Positions 53,204-61,447 of a stretch of 64,000 nt of DNA are shown in pieces (the stretch's first letter is position 1; the number at the start of each line of letters is the position of its first letter). The stretch spans positions 1-64,000 of the forward strand of contig NZ_JAJEKE010000002.1 in NCBI RefSeq assembly GCF_024363565.1. Reading direction: 5' to 3'. Below the pieces are notes generated by a model, which did no database searches, was not told the DNA's origin, and saw only the letters and a list, made by a program, of their open reading frames with translations. A program made the translations under genes and the position numbers. This stretch comes from Lutispora saccharofermentans (lineage in GTDB: Bacteria; Bacillota; Clostridia; Lutisporales; Lutisporaceae).

Positions 53204-55912
53204 ATGAGCAAGATCGACGATATTTACAGGTCTGTCATGAAATTGCAGGAAGAAAAGCCTTCGGGAGTATCAGCCAAGGATGTTGCCGAGCTTATCGGCT
53301 TGGATAGGTCAAATGTAAGCAGGTATCTGAATATCATGTACAAGGAAAGAAAGCTGATAAAGGCAGAAGGAAGGCCGGTCCTGTATAAAGCCATGACATC
53401 TGCTCCTCCTACTGCTTCCAAAAGAAAGGGTAAGGAAGCTTATTTCAACAGCCTGGATAAGCTGGCAGGATCGAAGCAGAGCTTGAGCCTTCCTATTGAA
53501 AAGGCCAAGGCTGCTATAATATACCCTCCCAAAGGGCTTCATACATTGCTTTTAGGAGAAACAGGAGTAGGCAAATCCTTGTTTGCTGAGCAAATGTATG
53601 AATACGCCAAGGAGACCGGAGTGCTGGGTTCCGATGCACCTTTTATAAGGTTCAATTGCGCTGATTATGCGGATAATCCCAATTTGCTGACGGCTCATAT
53701 ATTTGGAGTTAAAAAAGGTACGTACACAGGAGCGGATAAGGATAAAGACGGCTTATTGAAACAAGCCGATAAAGGAATATTATTTTTAGACGAGGTGCAT
53801 AGATTGCCCCCTCAAGGCCAGGAAATGCTTTTCACCTATATTGACAAGGGCTGTTACAGGCCTTTGGGGGAGACGGATAAGCTTTACTATGCAGAGGTGC
53901 GGATAATAGCTGCAACTACAGAAAATCCGTCATCCTATTTGCTCCAAACCTTTTCCAGAAGGATACCCATGGTAATATTGCTGCCGAATCTGTCCGAAAG
54001 GTCCCTATCTGAAAGATACTCGCTCATAGATGCATTCATAAAAGAGGAATCCCGCAGAGTCGGAAAGAGCATATACATAAATAAAAACGTCATAATATCC
54101 TTGCTTCTATATGATTGCCCCAATAATATAGGCCAGCTGAAAAGCGATATACAGCTGTCCTGCGCCAAGGCATTTTTGAATTACAAGGCTGCCGGGAGCA
54201 GCTATCTGATAATCAATCAATGCGATCTGCCCAATCATGTGAGAATGGGAATGATGAACATCAAGGAGCATAGAAAAGAAATCGACGAGCTGCTGAGCTC
54301 AGCCCAGGATGTTCTGAAATTCAGCGAGGAGGATGAGCCGCCTTTGCAATTGACACATGAAAATGAAGGCATTGGAGAGGATTTCTACAGCATTATAGAG
54401 CAAAAGATCGATTCTCTCAAAACAATAGGCATGGAAGATACGGATATAAATGAAATATTAAACCTGGATATCAAATCCCATTTTCAAAAATACATAGGGG
54501 AGATCAGTCAAAGGTTCATAAAGGACGAGATAACAAATGTCGTCGACGGAAATGTTTTAAAGGCCGTTGAGGAAATCCTAGCCCTTGCAAAAGCAAACTT
54601 AGACAGGGAGTATGATGAAAAGATATATTTTGGGCTGTCGTTTCATCTGGAAAGAAGCATTGAAAGGATCAGAAGAGGGGAGAAGATATACAATCCCAAA
54701 TTGAACTTTATCAGGATCAACTACGAGGAAGAATTCCTCTTTGCCATGAAAATGGCAAAATTGATAGACCGCAGATTTAATATAGAGATTCCGGTTGATG
54801 AAATAGGTTATATCACCATGTTTTTTACCGCAGATCCGCTAAAGATTGCCAAGGAAGAGATGCCCAAGGTAAAGGTTGTTGTGGCCATGCATGGGAGAAG
54901 TACGGCAAGCTCAATGGCAGAAGTAGTAAATAATTTGATCGGTGCGGAATATGTAGTGCCTATAGACTCGCCGCTGACCATGAAGCCGGAGAGCATATAT
55001 AAAATTGCCAGAGACAAGATATTGGAACTTGAGCAAGGGGAGGGTGTCATTCTCATGGTAGATATGGGTTCCCTCACAAATTTCGGCCTTATGATCGCGG
55101 AGGAGACCGGAATCAATGTTCAGACAGTGGATATGGTGAGCACCCTTATGGTCCTGGATGTAGCCAGAAAGGCAATGATGGGATATGCAATAGACGAGAT
55201 AATGGACTCATTGTCCGGCAGGAGCTGCGATATCAGCACTAAAGAAGAAAAGCCGGATAAGAAGAATATCATCCTTACCGTCTGCTTTACAGGGGACGGG
55301 TCCGCTAAAAGGATATCGGACATGATCAATAAAAAGATCGGAAATAGGAATGTAAAAGCAATGCCGATCAGTATAATAGATAAAAAATCTCTCCGGGAAC
55401 GGGTTGCAGAAATGGAGAAAGGCCATAATATCTGGGCTATAGTGGGCACCGTAGAAATAAAAATGCGGGGGATCCCTTTCATATCAGCCATAGATATATT
55501 AACTCCCGAGGGTGATAAGAGGCTAAGGGATATAATCGATGAAGGAGAGCTGTATTATAAGATGGGAGATTCGCTGGACGAACATATGATACATATAAGC
55601 GGTGAGAAGATAATAAAGGATGCTAAAAATTTCATCATGGAAGCAGAAGAGAGATTAGAGACAAAGATTTCCAAAGATGTAAAGGTAGGTATGACCATGC
55701 ATATATGCTTCCTTTTGGACAATATGCTGTCGGGTGCAATTACTAAACCCTTTGACGGATTATCGCATTTTAAAGACAGGCATTCCTCAGATATGGATAT
55801 AGTAAAGCAATCATTAAAAGATATTGAGAGGGATTATAGGGTAAGCATAGGTGACGATGAAATTGCTTATATAGTGAAATTATTTAAAGAAAACGGAAAT
55901 ACAGTGCAATAG
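53204..55912 (+). CDS. LevR-type sigma-54 activator with PRD and PTS-like domains
   Basis: The 902-residue regulator has an N-terminal HTH (residues 20-60). The AAA+ domain has Walker A GETGVGKS (118-125), the sigma-54 contact loop GTYTGA (172-177, a GAFTGA variant) and Walker B ILFLDE. Two PRD domains (HLERSIERIRRG near 545 and a C-terminal one) flank an EIIA-Man-like domain (VVVAMHGRSTASSM) and an EIIB-like segment. It activates the PTS operon downstream, which has a matching -24/-12 promoter. PTS phosphorylation of PRD histidines should set its activity. Confidence 0.92.
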   Translation: MSKIDDIYRSVMKLQEEKPSGVSAKDVAELIGLDRSNVSRYLNIMYKERKLIKAEGRPVLYKAMTSAPPTASKRKGKEAYFNSLDKLAGSKQSLSLPIEKAKAAIIYPPKGLHTLLLGETGVGKSLFAEQMYEYAKETGVLGSDAPFIRFNCADYADNPNLLTAHIFGVKKGTYTGADKDKDGLLKQADKGILFLDEVHRLPPQGQEMLFTYIDKGCYRPLGETDKLYYAEVRIIAATTENPSSYLLQTFSRRIPMVILLPNLSERSLSERYSLIDAFIKEESRRVGKSIYINKNVIISLLLYDCPNNIGQLKSDIQLSCAKAFLNYKAAGSSYLIINQCDLPNHVRMGMMNIKEHRKEIDELLSSAQDVLKFSEEDEPPLQLTHENEGIGEDFYSIIEQKIDSLKTIGMEDTDINEILNLDIKSHFQKYIGEISQRFIKDEITNVVDGNVLKAVEEILALAKANLDREYDEKIYFGLSFHLERSIERIRRGEKIYNPKLNFIRINYEEEFLFAMKMAKLIDRRFNIEIPVDEIGYITMFFTADPLKIAKEEMPKVKVVVAMHGRSTASSMAEVVNNLIGAEYVVPIDSPLTMKPESIYKIARDKILELEQGEGVILMVDMGSLTNFGLMIAEETGINVQTVDMVSTLMVLDVARKAMMGYAIDEIMDSLSGRSCDISTKEEKPDKKNIILTVCFTGDGSAKRISDMINKKIGNRNVKAMPISIIDKKSLRERVAEMEKGHNIWAIVGTVEIKMRGIPFISAIDILTPEGDKRLRDIIDEGELYYKMGDSLDEHMIHISGEKIIKDAKNFIMEAEERLETKISKDVKVGMTMHICFLLDNMLSGAITKPFDGLSHFKDRHSSDMDIVKQSLKDIERDYRVSIGDDEIAYIVKLFKENGNTVQ

Positions 55913-55940
55913 TGTGCGAAAGAACGCACACTATTTTGTT
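55911..55940 (+). terminator. Intrinsic terminator after the LevR-type gene
   Basis: Perfect 8-bp stem agtgtgcg / cgcacact with 6-nt loop, T-rich tail. It overlaps the stop codon. Confidence 0.78.
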
Positions 55941-56034
55941 TTAATGCACAGATAGACAGCACAGATACCTGCTTGAAATATAGCAGAATCGGCTTAGTTG
56001 CTATGCTTAGATGCATAAGGGAAAAATATATGAT

Positions 56035-56050
56035 TGGCATGATAGTTGCT
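56035..56050 (+). promoter_or_regulatory. Sigma-54 promoter of the PTS operon
   Basis: TGGCATGATAGTTGCT fits TGGCAC-N5-TTGCW with GG and GC at the correct 12-bp distance. Transcription would start near 56062. Confidence 0.85.
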
Positions 56051-56092
56051 TTTATTATAAACAAAGGTTCTTACTATATAAGTGGGGGAGGG

Positions 56093-56410
56093 ATTGTTAT
56101 ATACAATATTTTGCTGGTATGCTCAGCGGGCATGTCTACCAGCCTGCTGGTGACAAAAATGAAAAGAGCGGCTGAGGAGCAGGGGATAGAAGCTGAGATA
56201 AAGGCTGTTGCAGAAGCAGACCTGAAGAACAATTCAGAGGGCATTGACGTACTTTTGCTGGGACCTCAGGTAAGATATATGCTTCCGAAGATGAGAGCTA
56301 TGATGGGGCCTATGGGAATACCCGTAGATGTGATCCCGAGTTCGGATTATGGGCTGATGAATGGAGAGAAGGTTCTCATGCAAGCAGTATCTGTCATCAA
56401 AGGCAAGTAA
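56093..56410 (+). CDS. PTS lactose/cellobiose-family IIB component
   Basis: The protein starts near YNILLVCSAGMSTSLLVTKM, with the phosphocysteine in VCSAGMS, and continues for about 105 residues. It accepts phosphate from IIA and passes it to the sugar. No ATG, GTG or TTG lies in frame between the sigma-54 transcription start and the domain start. ATT (56093) or ATA (56099) behind GGGGGAGG is the probable initiator. In-frame ATGs further up lie within the promoter. Confidence 0.82.
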   Translation: MVIYNILLVCSAGMSTSLLVTKMKRAAEEQGIEAEIKAVAEADLKNNSEGIDVLLLGPQVRYMLPKMRAMMGPMGIPVDVIPSSDYGLMNGEKVLMQAVSVIKGK

Positions 56411-56442
56411 TATCCATTGTTTATTTTGAAGGGGGTATAAAA

Positions 56443-57756
56443 ATGAGCTTCAATAGTTGGATGGAGAAAAAGTTCGTGCCGGTAGCGGGAAAGATCGGCT
56501 CTCAAAGGCATTTAGCAGCTATAAGGGATGGTTTTATCGGTATCATGCCTATTGTTTTAGCAGGATCCTTTGCAGTTTTGCTGAACAACACCTTAGGCGC
56601 CTGGATCAAACCTCTTGGCAGCATTTTGGGACCCATAAACGGAAATGTATGGTGGGGAACCTTTGCGATGATAGCCTTGCTCGCGACTTTTTCCATCGGC
56701 TACAATTTAGCTAAAGGCTATGGCGAAGACGGTTTGGCAGCAGGGGTTATTTCCATAGCATCCTTCATAGTTACTCTTCCTCAGGCTCACGGAGAGGCCG
56801 GATGGGGTTATCTGTTCTGGGGGTACCTGGATGCCAGAGGATTGTTTACCGGTATCATAGTAGCATTGATTGCTACGGAGATTTTCGTAAAGCTTACGAA
56901 GAAAGGCTTGGTAATAAAAATGCCGGACAATGTGCCGCCTGCCGTAGGCAAAGCATTTGCTTCGGTAATTCCCGGATTTGTCGCCATCTTCATCTTTGGT
57001 GCCTTGACCTATATAATCAGTGCATTAGGTCTGGGAAGCTTATACGACATCATACTAAATGTTATTCAAAAGCCTCTCATGGGGCTTGGTCAAGGTATGG
57101 CATCGGTAATTTTGATCCCGATACTGATAAATCTCCTTTGGTTCTTTGGGTTACATGGAGCCAATATTTTTGAGCCCATCATGCAGAGCATTTATTTGCC
57201 TGCTCTGACTGAGAATTATGAGGCGGTGATGAATGGATTGCCGGCTCCGCATCTTATCACAAAAGCTTTTTATGACTCATATATACATCTGGGCGGATCA
57301 GGTGCGACTTTAGCACTTTTGCTGGCCATATTTATTGTAGCTAAGAAGAAGCAAGACTATAAAGCGGTTGCAAAGCTATCCTTGGCACCGGGAATATTCC
57401 AGATAAATGAATCTGTCATGTATGGCCTTCCTATAGTGTTGAATCCTGTGCTTTTTATCCCATTCCTGATAGTTCCGGGCGTGCTTTCATTTATTGCCTA
57501 CCTGGCTACGGCATTGGGGATTGTTCCTCCCACTTATGTAGCGGCACCATGGATTTCTCCCGTGGGCATAGGAGCATTCTTGGCAACAGGAGCTAAGGGA
57601 ATAGGCAGCGTAATGGCGGCGCTGTTAGCATTGGTCAACTTTGCAGTGGCCACTCTGATATATCTGCCCTTCGTGAGGATAGCAGAGAAGCAGGCATCAG
57701 CAGGGGAGAAAGAAAAAATAGTGACGGCTAAAAAGGGAGAAAAATTGAATGCCTGA
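56443..57756 (+). CDS. PTS lactose/cellobiose-family IIC permease
   Basis: The 437-residue membrane protein has about ten transmembrane segments and the family blocks FNSWMEKKFVPVAGKIGSQR, HLAAIRDGFIGIMPIVLAGS, and NESVMYGLPIVLNPVLFIPF. It moves and phosphorylates the sugar with IIB. GGGGGT precedes the ATG. It follows IIB by 32 bp. Confidence 0.94.
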   Translation: MSFNSWMEKKFVPVAGKIGSQRHLAAIRDGFIGIMPIVLAGSFAVLLNNTLGAWIKPLGSILGPINGNVWWGTFAMIALLATFSIGYNLAKGYGEDGLAAGVISIASFIVTLPQAHGEAGWGYLFWGYLDARGLFTGIIVALIATEIFVKLTKKGLVIKMPDNVPPAVGKAFASVIPGFVAIFIFGALTYIISALGLGSLYDIILNVIQKPLMGLGQGMASVILIPILINLLWFFGLHGANIFEPIMQSIYLPALTENYEAVMNGLPAPHLITKAFYDSYIHLGGSGATLALLLAIFIVAKKKQDYKAVAKLSLAPGIFQINESVMYGLPIVLNPVLFIPFLIVPGVLSFIAYLATALGIVPPTYVAAPWISPVGIGAFLATGAKGIGSVMAALLALVNFAVATLIYLPFVRIAEKQASAGEKEKIVTAKKGEKLNA

Positions 57757-57819
57757 TATATAGAAGGCCTTCAGAATTACTATGCGTTATCCGCACCACG
57801 ATAAACGAAAACATATCTG

Positions 57820-57886
57820 GTCATTCTGAGAGCACAGCTCGAAGAATCTCAAATTAGATCCTTCGGGCGCAGCCCTCAGGATGACA
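57820..57886. repeat. Dispersed core palindrome
   Basis: A copy of the tgtcattctga...caggatgaca core: gtcattctgag ... gaagaatctc, gatccttcgg ... tcaggatgac. It lies between IIC and the GH4 gene within the PTS operon, where it could form an RNA hairpin. Confidence 0.78.
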
Positions 57887-57981
57887 AGAAAGCCGGTCTT
57901 TCATAACAATGACAGAAAATGCTTTAATTTACCGTGAAGCTGGCACAACAAATTAAATTAAATGAAAAGAGTGCAGCGAAT

Positions 57982-59304
57982 ATGGATAAAAAGCTTAAAA
58001 TTGCAACCATAGGAGGAGGCTCTTCCTATACCCCGGAATTTATAGAAGGCATCATCAAGAGATATGATGAATTGCCGGTGGATGAGCTTTGGCTTGTCGA
58101 TATAGATGAGGGGCTTAGAAAGCTTGAGATAATAGGAGCTTTATCCAGAAGAATGGTCAGCAAGGCAAATCTGCCCATAAAGATATTTACAACGACTGAC
58201 AGGAGAGAAGCATTAAAGGACGCTGACTTTGTGACCACCCAATTAAGGGTGGGAGGATTGAATGCAAGGGCCAAAGATGAGAGTATCCCCTTGTCTCATG
58301 GCTTTATCGGGCAGGAGACAAATGGAGCGGGAGGTTTGTTTAAGGGATTGAGGACAATACCTGTCATACTCGGGATAGCCGAAGAAATGGCAGAGCTATG
58401 TCCGGAAGCCTGGCTGATCAATTTTACAAACCCTGTAGGCATGGTGACGGAGGCCCTGGCAAGGTATTCCAAACATAGAAGGTTTGTGGGGCTTTGCAAT
58501 GTTCCCATAGGAATAGAGCGGGGTATAGCAGACATGCTGAACATAGATCATGATAGGATAAGAATAGATTTTGCAGGGCTGAACCATTTAGTATATGGCT
58601 TCAATGTATTCATTGACAACGAGAATAAGACAAAAGAGGTATTTGAGAAGTATATGGAAGGTTCTATTTCCGTCAATATGAAAAATATAGAGCCGATGGC
58701 ATGGGATAAAGAATTCTTGCGAGCTTTAAATCTTATTCCCTGCCCTTATCACAAATATTATTATAAGACGGTCGAAATGCTGAAGAATGAACTGGAGCAA
58801 TTCCAAAAAGGGATAACGAGAGCCACAGAAGTTATGAAAACAGAAAGAGAGTTATTTAAGATATATGAAGATCCAGGAGTGGATACAAAGCCTGTTGAAT
58901 TGGAAAAGAGAGGGGGAGCCTATTACTCTGACGCGGCATGCAATCTAATATCTTCTATACACAATGACAAAGGCGATCTGCAGGTAGTCGATACCATAAA
59001 TAACGGAGCAATAAAAGACTTTGCAGATGAATATACCCTGGAGATGACGTGCCGGATCACAAGATCAGGTCTCAAACCCTATAAATTTATAGATGAGTTT
59101 CCCATGACCGTCAAAGGCTTGATACATGAAATCAAAGCCTTTGAAATACTCGGAGCTGAAGCTGCGGCGGAAGGCAATATAAGCAAGGCAGTGCTGGCAA
59201 TGATCCTGAATCCGTTAATAGCTGATGATTCAGCCGGCAAAAGGCTCTTTTATGATATGCTGGAAGCAAATCGACAATATTTGCCGAGGTTCAAAGGAAT
59301 TTGA
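57982..59304 (+). CDS. GH4 family 6-phospho-glycosidase (6-phospho-beta-glucosidase type)
   Basis: The 440-residue NAD- and metal-dependent enzyme has the N-terminal GGGSSYTPE (NAD-binding), QLRVGGLNARAKDE, GQETNGAGGLFKGLRTIPVI, the catalytic-metal motif FTNPVGMVTEAL, LCNVPIG and AGLNHLVYG. It hydrolyses phosphorylated disaccharides that come from the PTS. The ATG follows AAGAGTGCAGCGAAT; a GTG 48 bp upstream lies close to the repeat and is less likely. Confidence 0.93.
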   Translation: MDKKLKIATIGGGSSYTPEFIEGIIKRYDELPVDELWLVDIDEGLRKLEIIGALSRRMVSKANLPIKIFTTTDRREALKDADFVTTQLRVGGLNARAKDESIPLSHGFIGQETNGAGGLFKGLRTIPVILGIAEEMAELCPEAWLINFTNPVGMVTEALARYSKHRRFVGLCNVPIGIERGIADMLNIDHDRIRIDFAGLNHLVYGFNVFIDNENKTKEVFEKYMEGSISVNMKNIEPMAWDKEFLRALNLIPCPYHKYYYKTVEMLKNELEQFQKGITRATEVMKTERELFKIYEDPGVDTKPVELEKRGGAYYSDAACNLISSIHNDKGDLQVVDTINNGAIKDFADEYTLEMTCRITRSGLKPYKFIDEFPMTVKGLIHEIKAFEILGAEAAAEGNISKAVLAMILNPLIADDSAGKRLFYDMLEANRQYLPRFKGI

Positions 59305-59359
59305 AGAATAAACTATGCCCTTACCACTAAAGTATAAATCAATACAAGGAGAGATAGAT

Positions 59360-59692
59360 ATGGAGCTGGAATTAATAATAATGAACATAATCAACTTCAG
59401 CGGCGAATCAAGAAGCCTTTGCATGGAAGCTATCAGTTATGCCAAGAATGGGCATTTTGAGAAGGCAGGAAGAGCTCTCGAAGAGGCAGGAGAGAAGCTA
59501 TCAGAGGCTCATCAGAGCCAAACCCGCCTTATACAGGAAGAGGCAGAAGGAAAAGGGGAGCACGTATCCCTTTTGCTGGTTCATGCTCAAGATCATCTGA
59601 TGAATGCCATAACTATGCGCGATATAGCAAATGAATTTATAGAATTATATCGATCAATAAGGAAAATAGAAGGAGCAGGAAGCCATGAATAA
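59360..59692 (+). CDS. PTS lactose/cellobiose-family IIA component
   Basis: The 110-residue helical protein has the phosphorylated histidine in LVHAQDHLMNA (H75) and the family N-terminus IIMNIINFSGESRSLCMEAI. AAGGAGAG precedes the ATG; the frame opens 45 bp earlier without support. Together with IIB and IIC it completes the transporter. It overlaps the next gene by 8 bp. Confidence 0.92.
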   Translation: MELELIIMNIINFSGESRSLCMEAISYAKNGHFEKAGRALEEAGEKLSEAHQSQTRLIQEEAEGKGEHVSLLLVHAQDHLMNAITMRDIANEFIELYRSIRKIEGAGSHE

Positions 59693-60767
59693 GCTTGGAG
59701 TTTCTATTTATCCGGACAAATCTTCCCAGGAGGCAAATAAAAGTTATTTAAGCCTGGCATCAAAATATGGCTTCAGGAGAGTATTTATAAATTTCCTGAC
59801 TGTGGAAGGCAAAGATTCCTTGGAGGGATTCAAGGATATAGTCCGCTATGCGGGAGCATTGGGCATGGAGGTCATAGCGGATGTATCTCCTTCGGTTTTC
59901 AGAGATTTAAAGGCAGATTACAGGGATCTTACTATATTTCATGAAATAGGCCTGGCGGGAATAAGGCTCGACATTGGATTCAGCGGCATCGAGGAGAGCA
60001 TCATGTCTTTTAATCCCTATGGGATAAAAGTAGAGTTGAACATCAGCAGCGGCACCAGATATTTAGACAATGTGATGAGCTTTTTGCCTAATAAGGATAA
60101 TATCATAGCATGCCATAATTTTTATCCTCACAGATATACGGGCATATCCCGGGAGCACTTCGTGGAGACTACGGAAGGCTTCAAAGAATACGGGATCAGG
60201 ACTGCAGCCTTTGTATCTTCTAATCATGCAAGCTTCGGGCCATGGGGCGTCAACGAAGGGCTTCCTACCTTAGAAGAGCATAGGGGGTTGCCTATAGCGG
60301 TGCAAGCTAAGGATCTGCTGAATACGGGATTGATAGATGATATAATAATAGCCAACTGCTACGCATCGGAAGATGAGCTCAGCGCATTGGGCTCCATGAA
60401 TAAAGAGGTTTTGGAGCTTAGCGTTGAGGCATATGTCGATCTTCCTCAGGTTGAGAGAGATATTTTGTTTGAGGAGCTTCATATCAACAGGGGCGATGTT
60501 TCCGAATACATGATAAGATCAACTCAAAGCAGAGTGAAATACAAGAACTATGAATTCAAGCTGATGAATCCCATAGATATGGAAAAAGGCCATATTGTTA
60601 TAGAATCCAGTCTCTATGGCCATTATGCCGGGGAATTGCATCTGGTATTGAAGCCCATGAAGAACAGCGGCAGGTCGTCGGTAGTGGGAAAGATCGTTGA
60701 TGAGGAAATATTTTTGCTGGAGCACATCAAGCCCTGGCAGAAGTTTAAGCTGAATATACCGCGTTAA
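59685..60767 (+). CDS. DUF871 / MupG-like 6-phospho-N-acetylmuramidase family protein
   Basis: The 360-residue protein has the DUF871 pattern: LGVSIYPDKSS, YGFRRVFINFL, ADVSPSVFRDL, LAGIRLDIGFSG, ACHNFYPHRYTGIS and a C-terminal cyclophilin-like part (INRGDVSEYMIRSTQ). MupG (GH170) hydrolyses MurNAc-6-phosphate glycosides in Staphylococcus. The presence in a PTS operon with a GH4 enzyme suggests use of phosphorylated disaccharides, perhaps wall-derived. Confidence 0.87.
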   Translation: MNKLGVSIYPDKSSQEANKSYLSLASKYGFRRVFINFLTVEGKDSLEGFKDIVRYAGALGMEVIADVSPSVFRDLKADYRDLTIFHEIGLAGIRLDIGFSGIEESIMSFNPYGIKVELNISSGTRYLDNVMSFLPNKDNIIACHNFYPHRYTGISREHFVETTEGFKEYGIRTAAFVSSNHASFGPWGVNEGLPTLEEHRGLPIAVQAKDLLNTGLIDDIIIANCYASEDELSALGSMNKEVLELSVEAYVDLPQVERDILFEELHINRGDVSEYMIRSTQSRVKYKNYEFKLMNPIDMEKGHIVIESSLYGHYAGELHLVLKPMKNSGRSSVVGKIVDEEIFLLEHIKPWQKFKLNIPR

Positions 60768-60783
60768 AGAGATTGATTATACA

Positions 60784-61137
60784 GCAATAATGTTATTATG
60801 ACTGATAAAAGAGTGCAGCACTGAACTAACTCGCCCTAAGACCCACACCGCTATAGGCGGCGTGTGTCTAAGGGCGGCTAAGTCCAGCATGGACTCGACT
60901 AACATTCAGTGGAGTTGAAACCCCACTGAATGAAGTCTTGTTCAATGTGAAGGGACTTAGAGTTTGTTAGCGAAGTATAGGATAAGTTGCGTCAACTGTT
61001 TGAGCCAAAGCGAGTTTTGACGCAACCCTATACAAGCTTACAAAGTCTTAGTCTCGAAGCATAAGGTGAATTGCTCCGGAGGAGCAAGAGAGGATGCCCT
61101 GGGGCATTTGCAATCGTTATCAGTCATAATAACAGCT
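60784..61137. repeat. CTGATAA-family palindromic element, copy E (long form)
   Basis: About 350 bp. Arms tgttattatgactgataa and its perfect complement. It contains all modules: ccctaagacccacaccg with its partner, cattcagtggag...cactgaatg, cttagagtttgt, the inner stem gttgcgtcaa / ttgacgcaac, and further palindromes ttgctccggaggagcaa and atgccctggggcat. The whole fills the spacer before ptsH. Confidence 0.85.
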
Positions 61138-61172
61138 ATATATAAGTATATCATCATGCAGGAGAGGATGTC

Positions 61173-61436
61173 ATGTTTAGAAAAGAAGCAACATTATCAA
61201 ATGAAACAGGCTTACACGCCCGCCCCGCATCCATGCTTGTAAAGGAAGCAGTCAAATATGGCTGTGATATAAAGATAATTAAGGGTGAGAAACAATATAA
61301 TGCAAAGAGCATAATGAGCATATTGAGCATGGGTGCTGTAAAAGGAGATGCCCTCATAATTCAAACAGAAGGCCCTGATGCCGAAAGGGCTGCCCTGGAG
61401 CTGGCAGATTTTATTGAAAACAAGATAAGGGATTAG
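61173..61436 (+). CDS. ptsH: HPr phosphocarrier protein
   Basis: The 87-residue protein has the active His15 (TGLHARPAS) and the regulatory Ser46 (AKSIMSILSMGA), both phosphorylation sites of Gram-positive HPr. GGAGAG precedes the ATG. It passes phosphate from enzyme I to EIIA proteins, including that of the neighbouring operon. Confidence 0.96.
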   Translation: MFRKEATLSNETGLHARPASMLVKEAVKYGCDIKIIKGEKQYNAKSIMSILSMGAVKGDALIIQTEGPDAERAALELADFIENKIRD

Positions 61437-61447
61437 GGGGTGACCTT

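Noticed and set aside
55941..55985. Alternative sigma-54 site CAGCAC...TGCTT
   Set aside because: Spacing between the GG-like and GC elements is one base too long; the site at 56035-56050 fits better.
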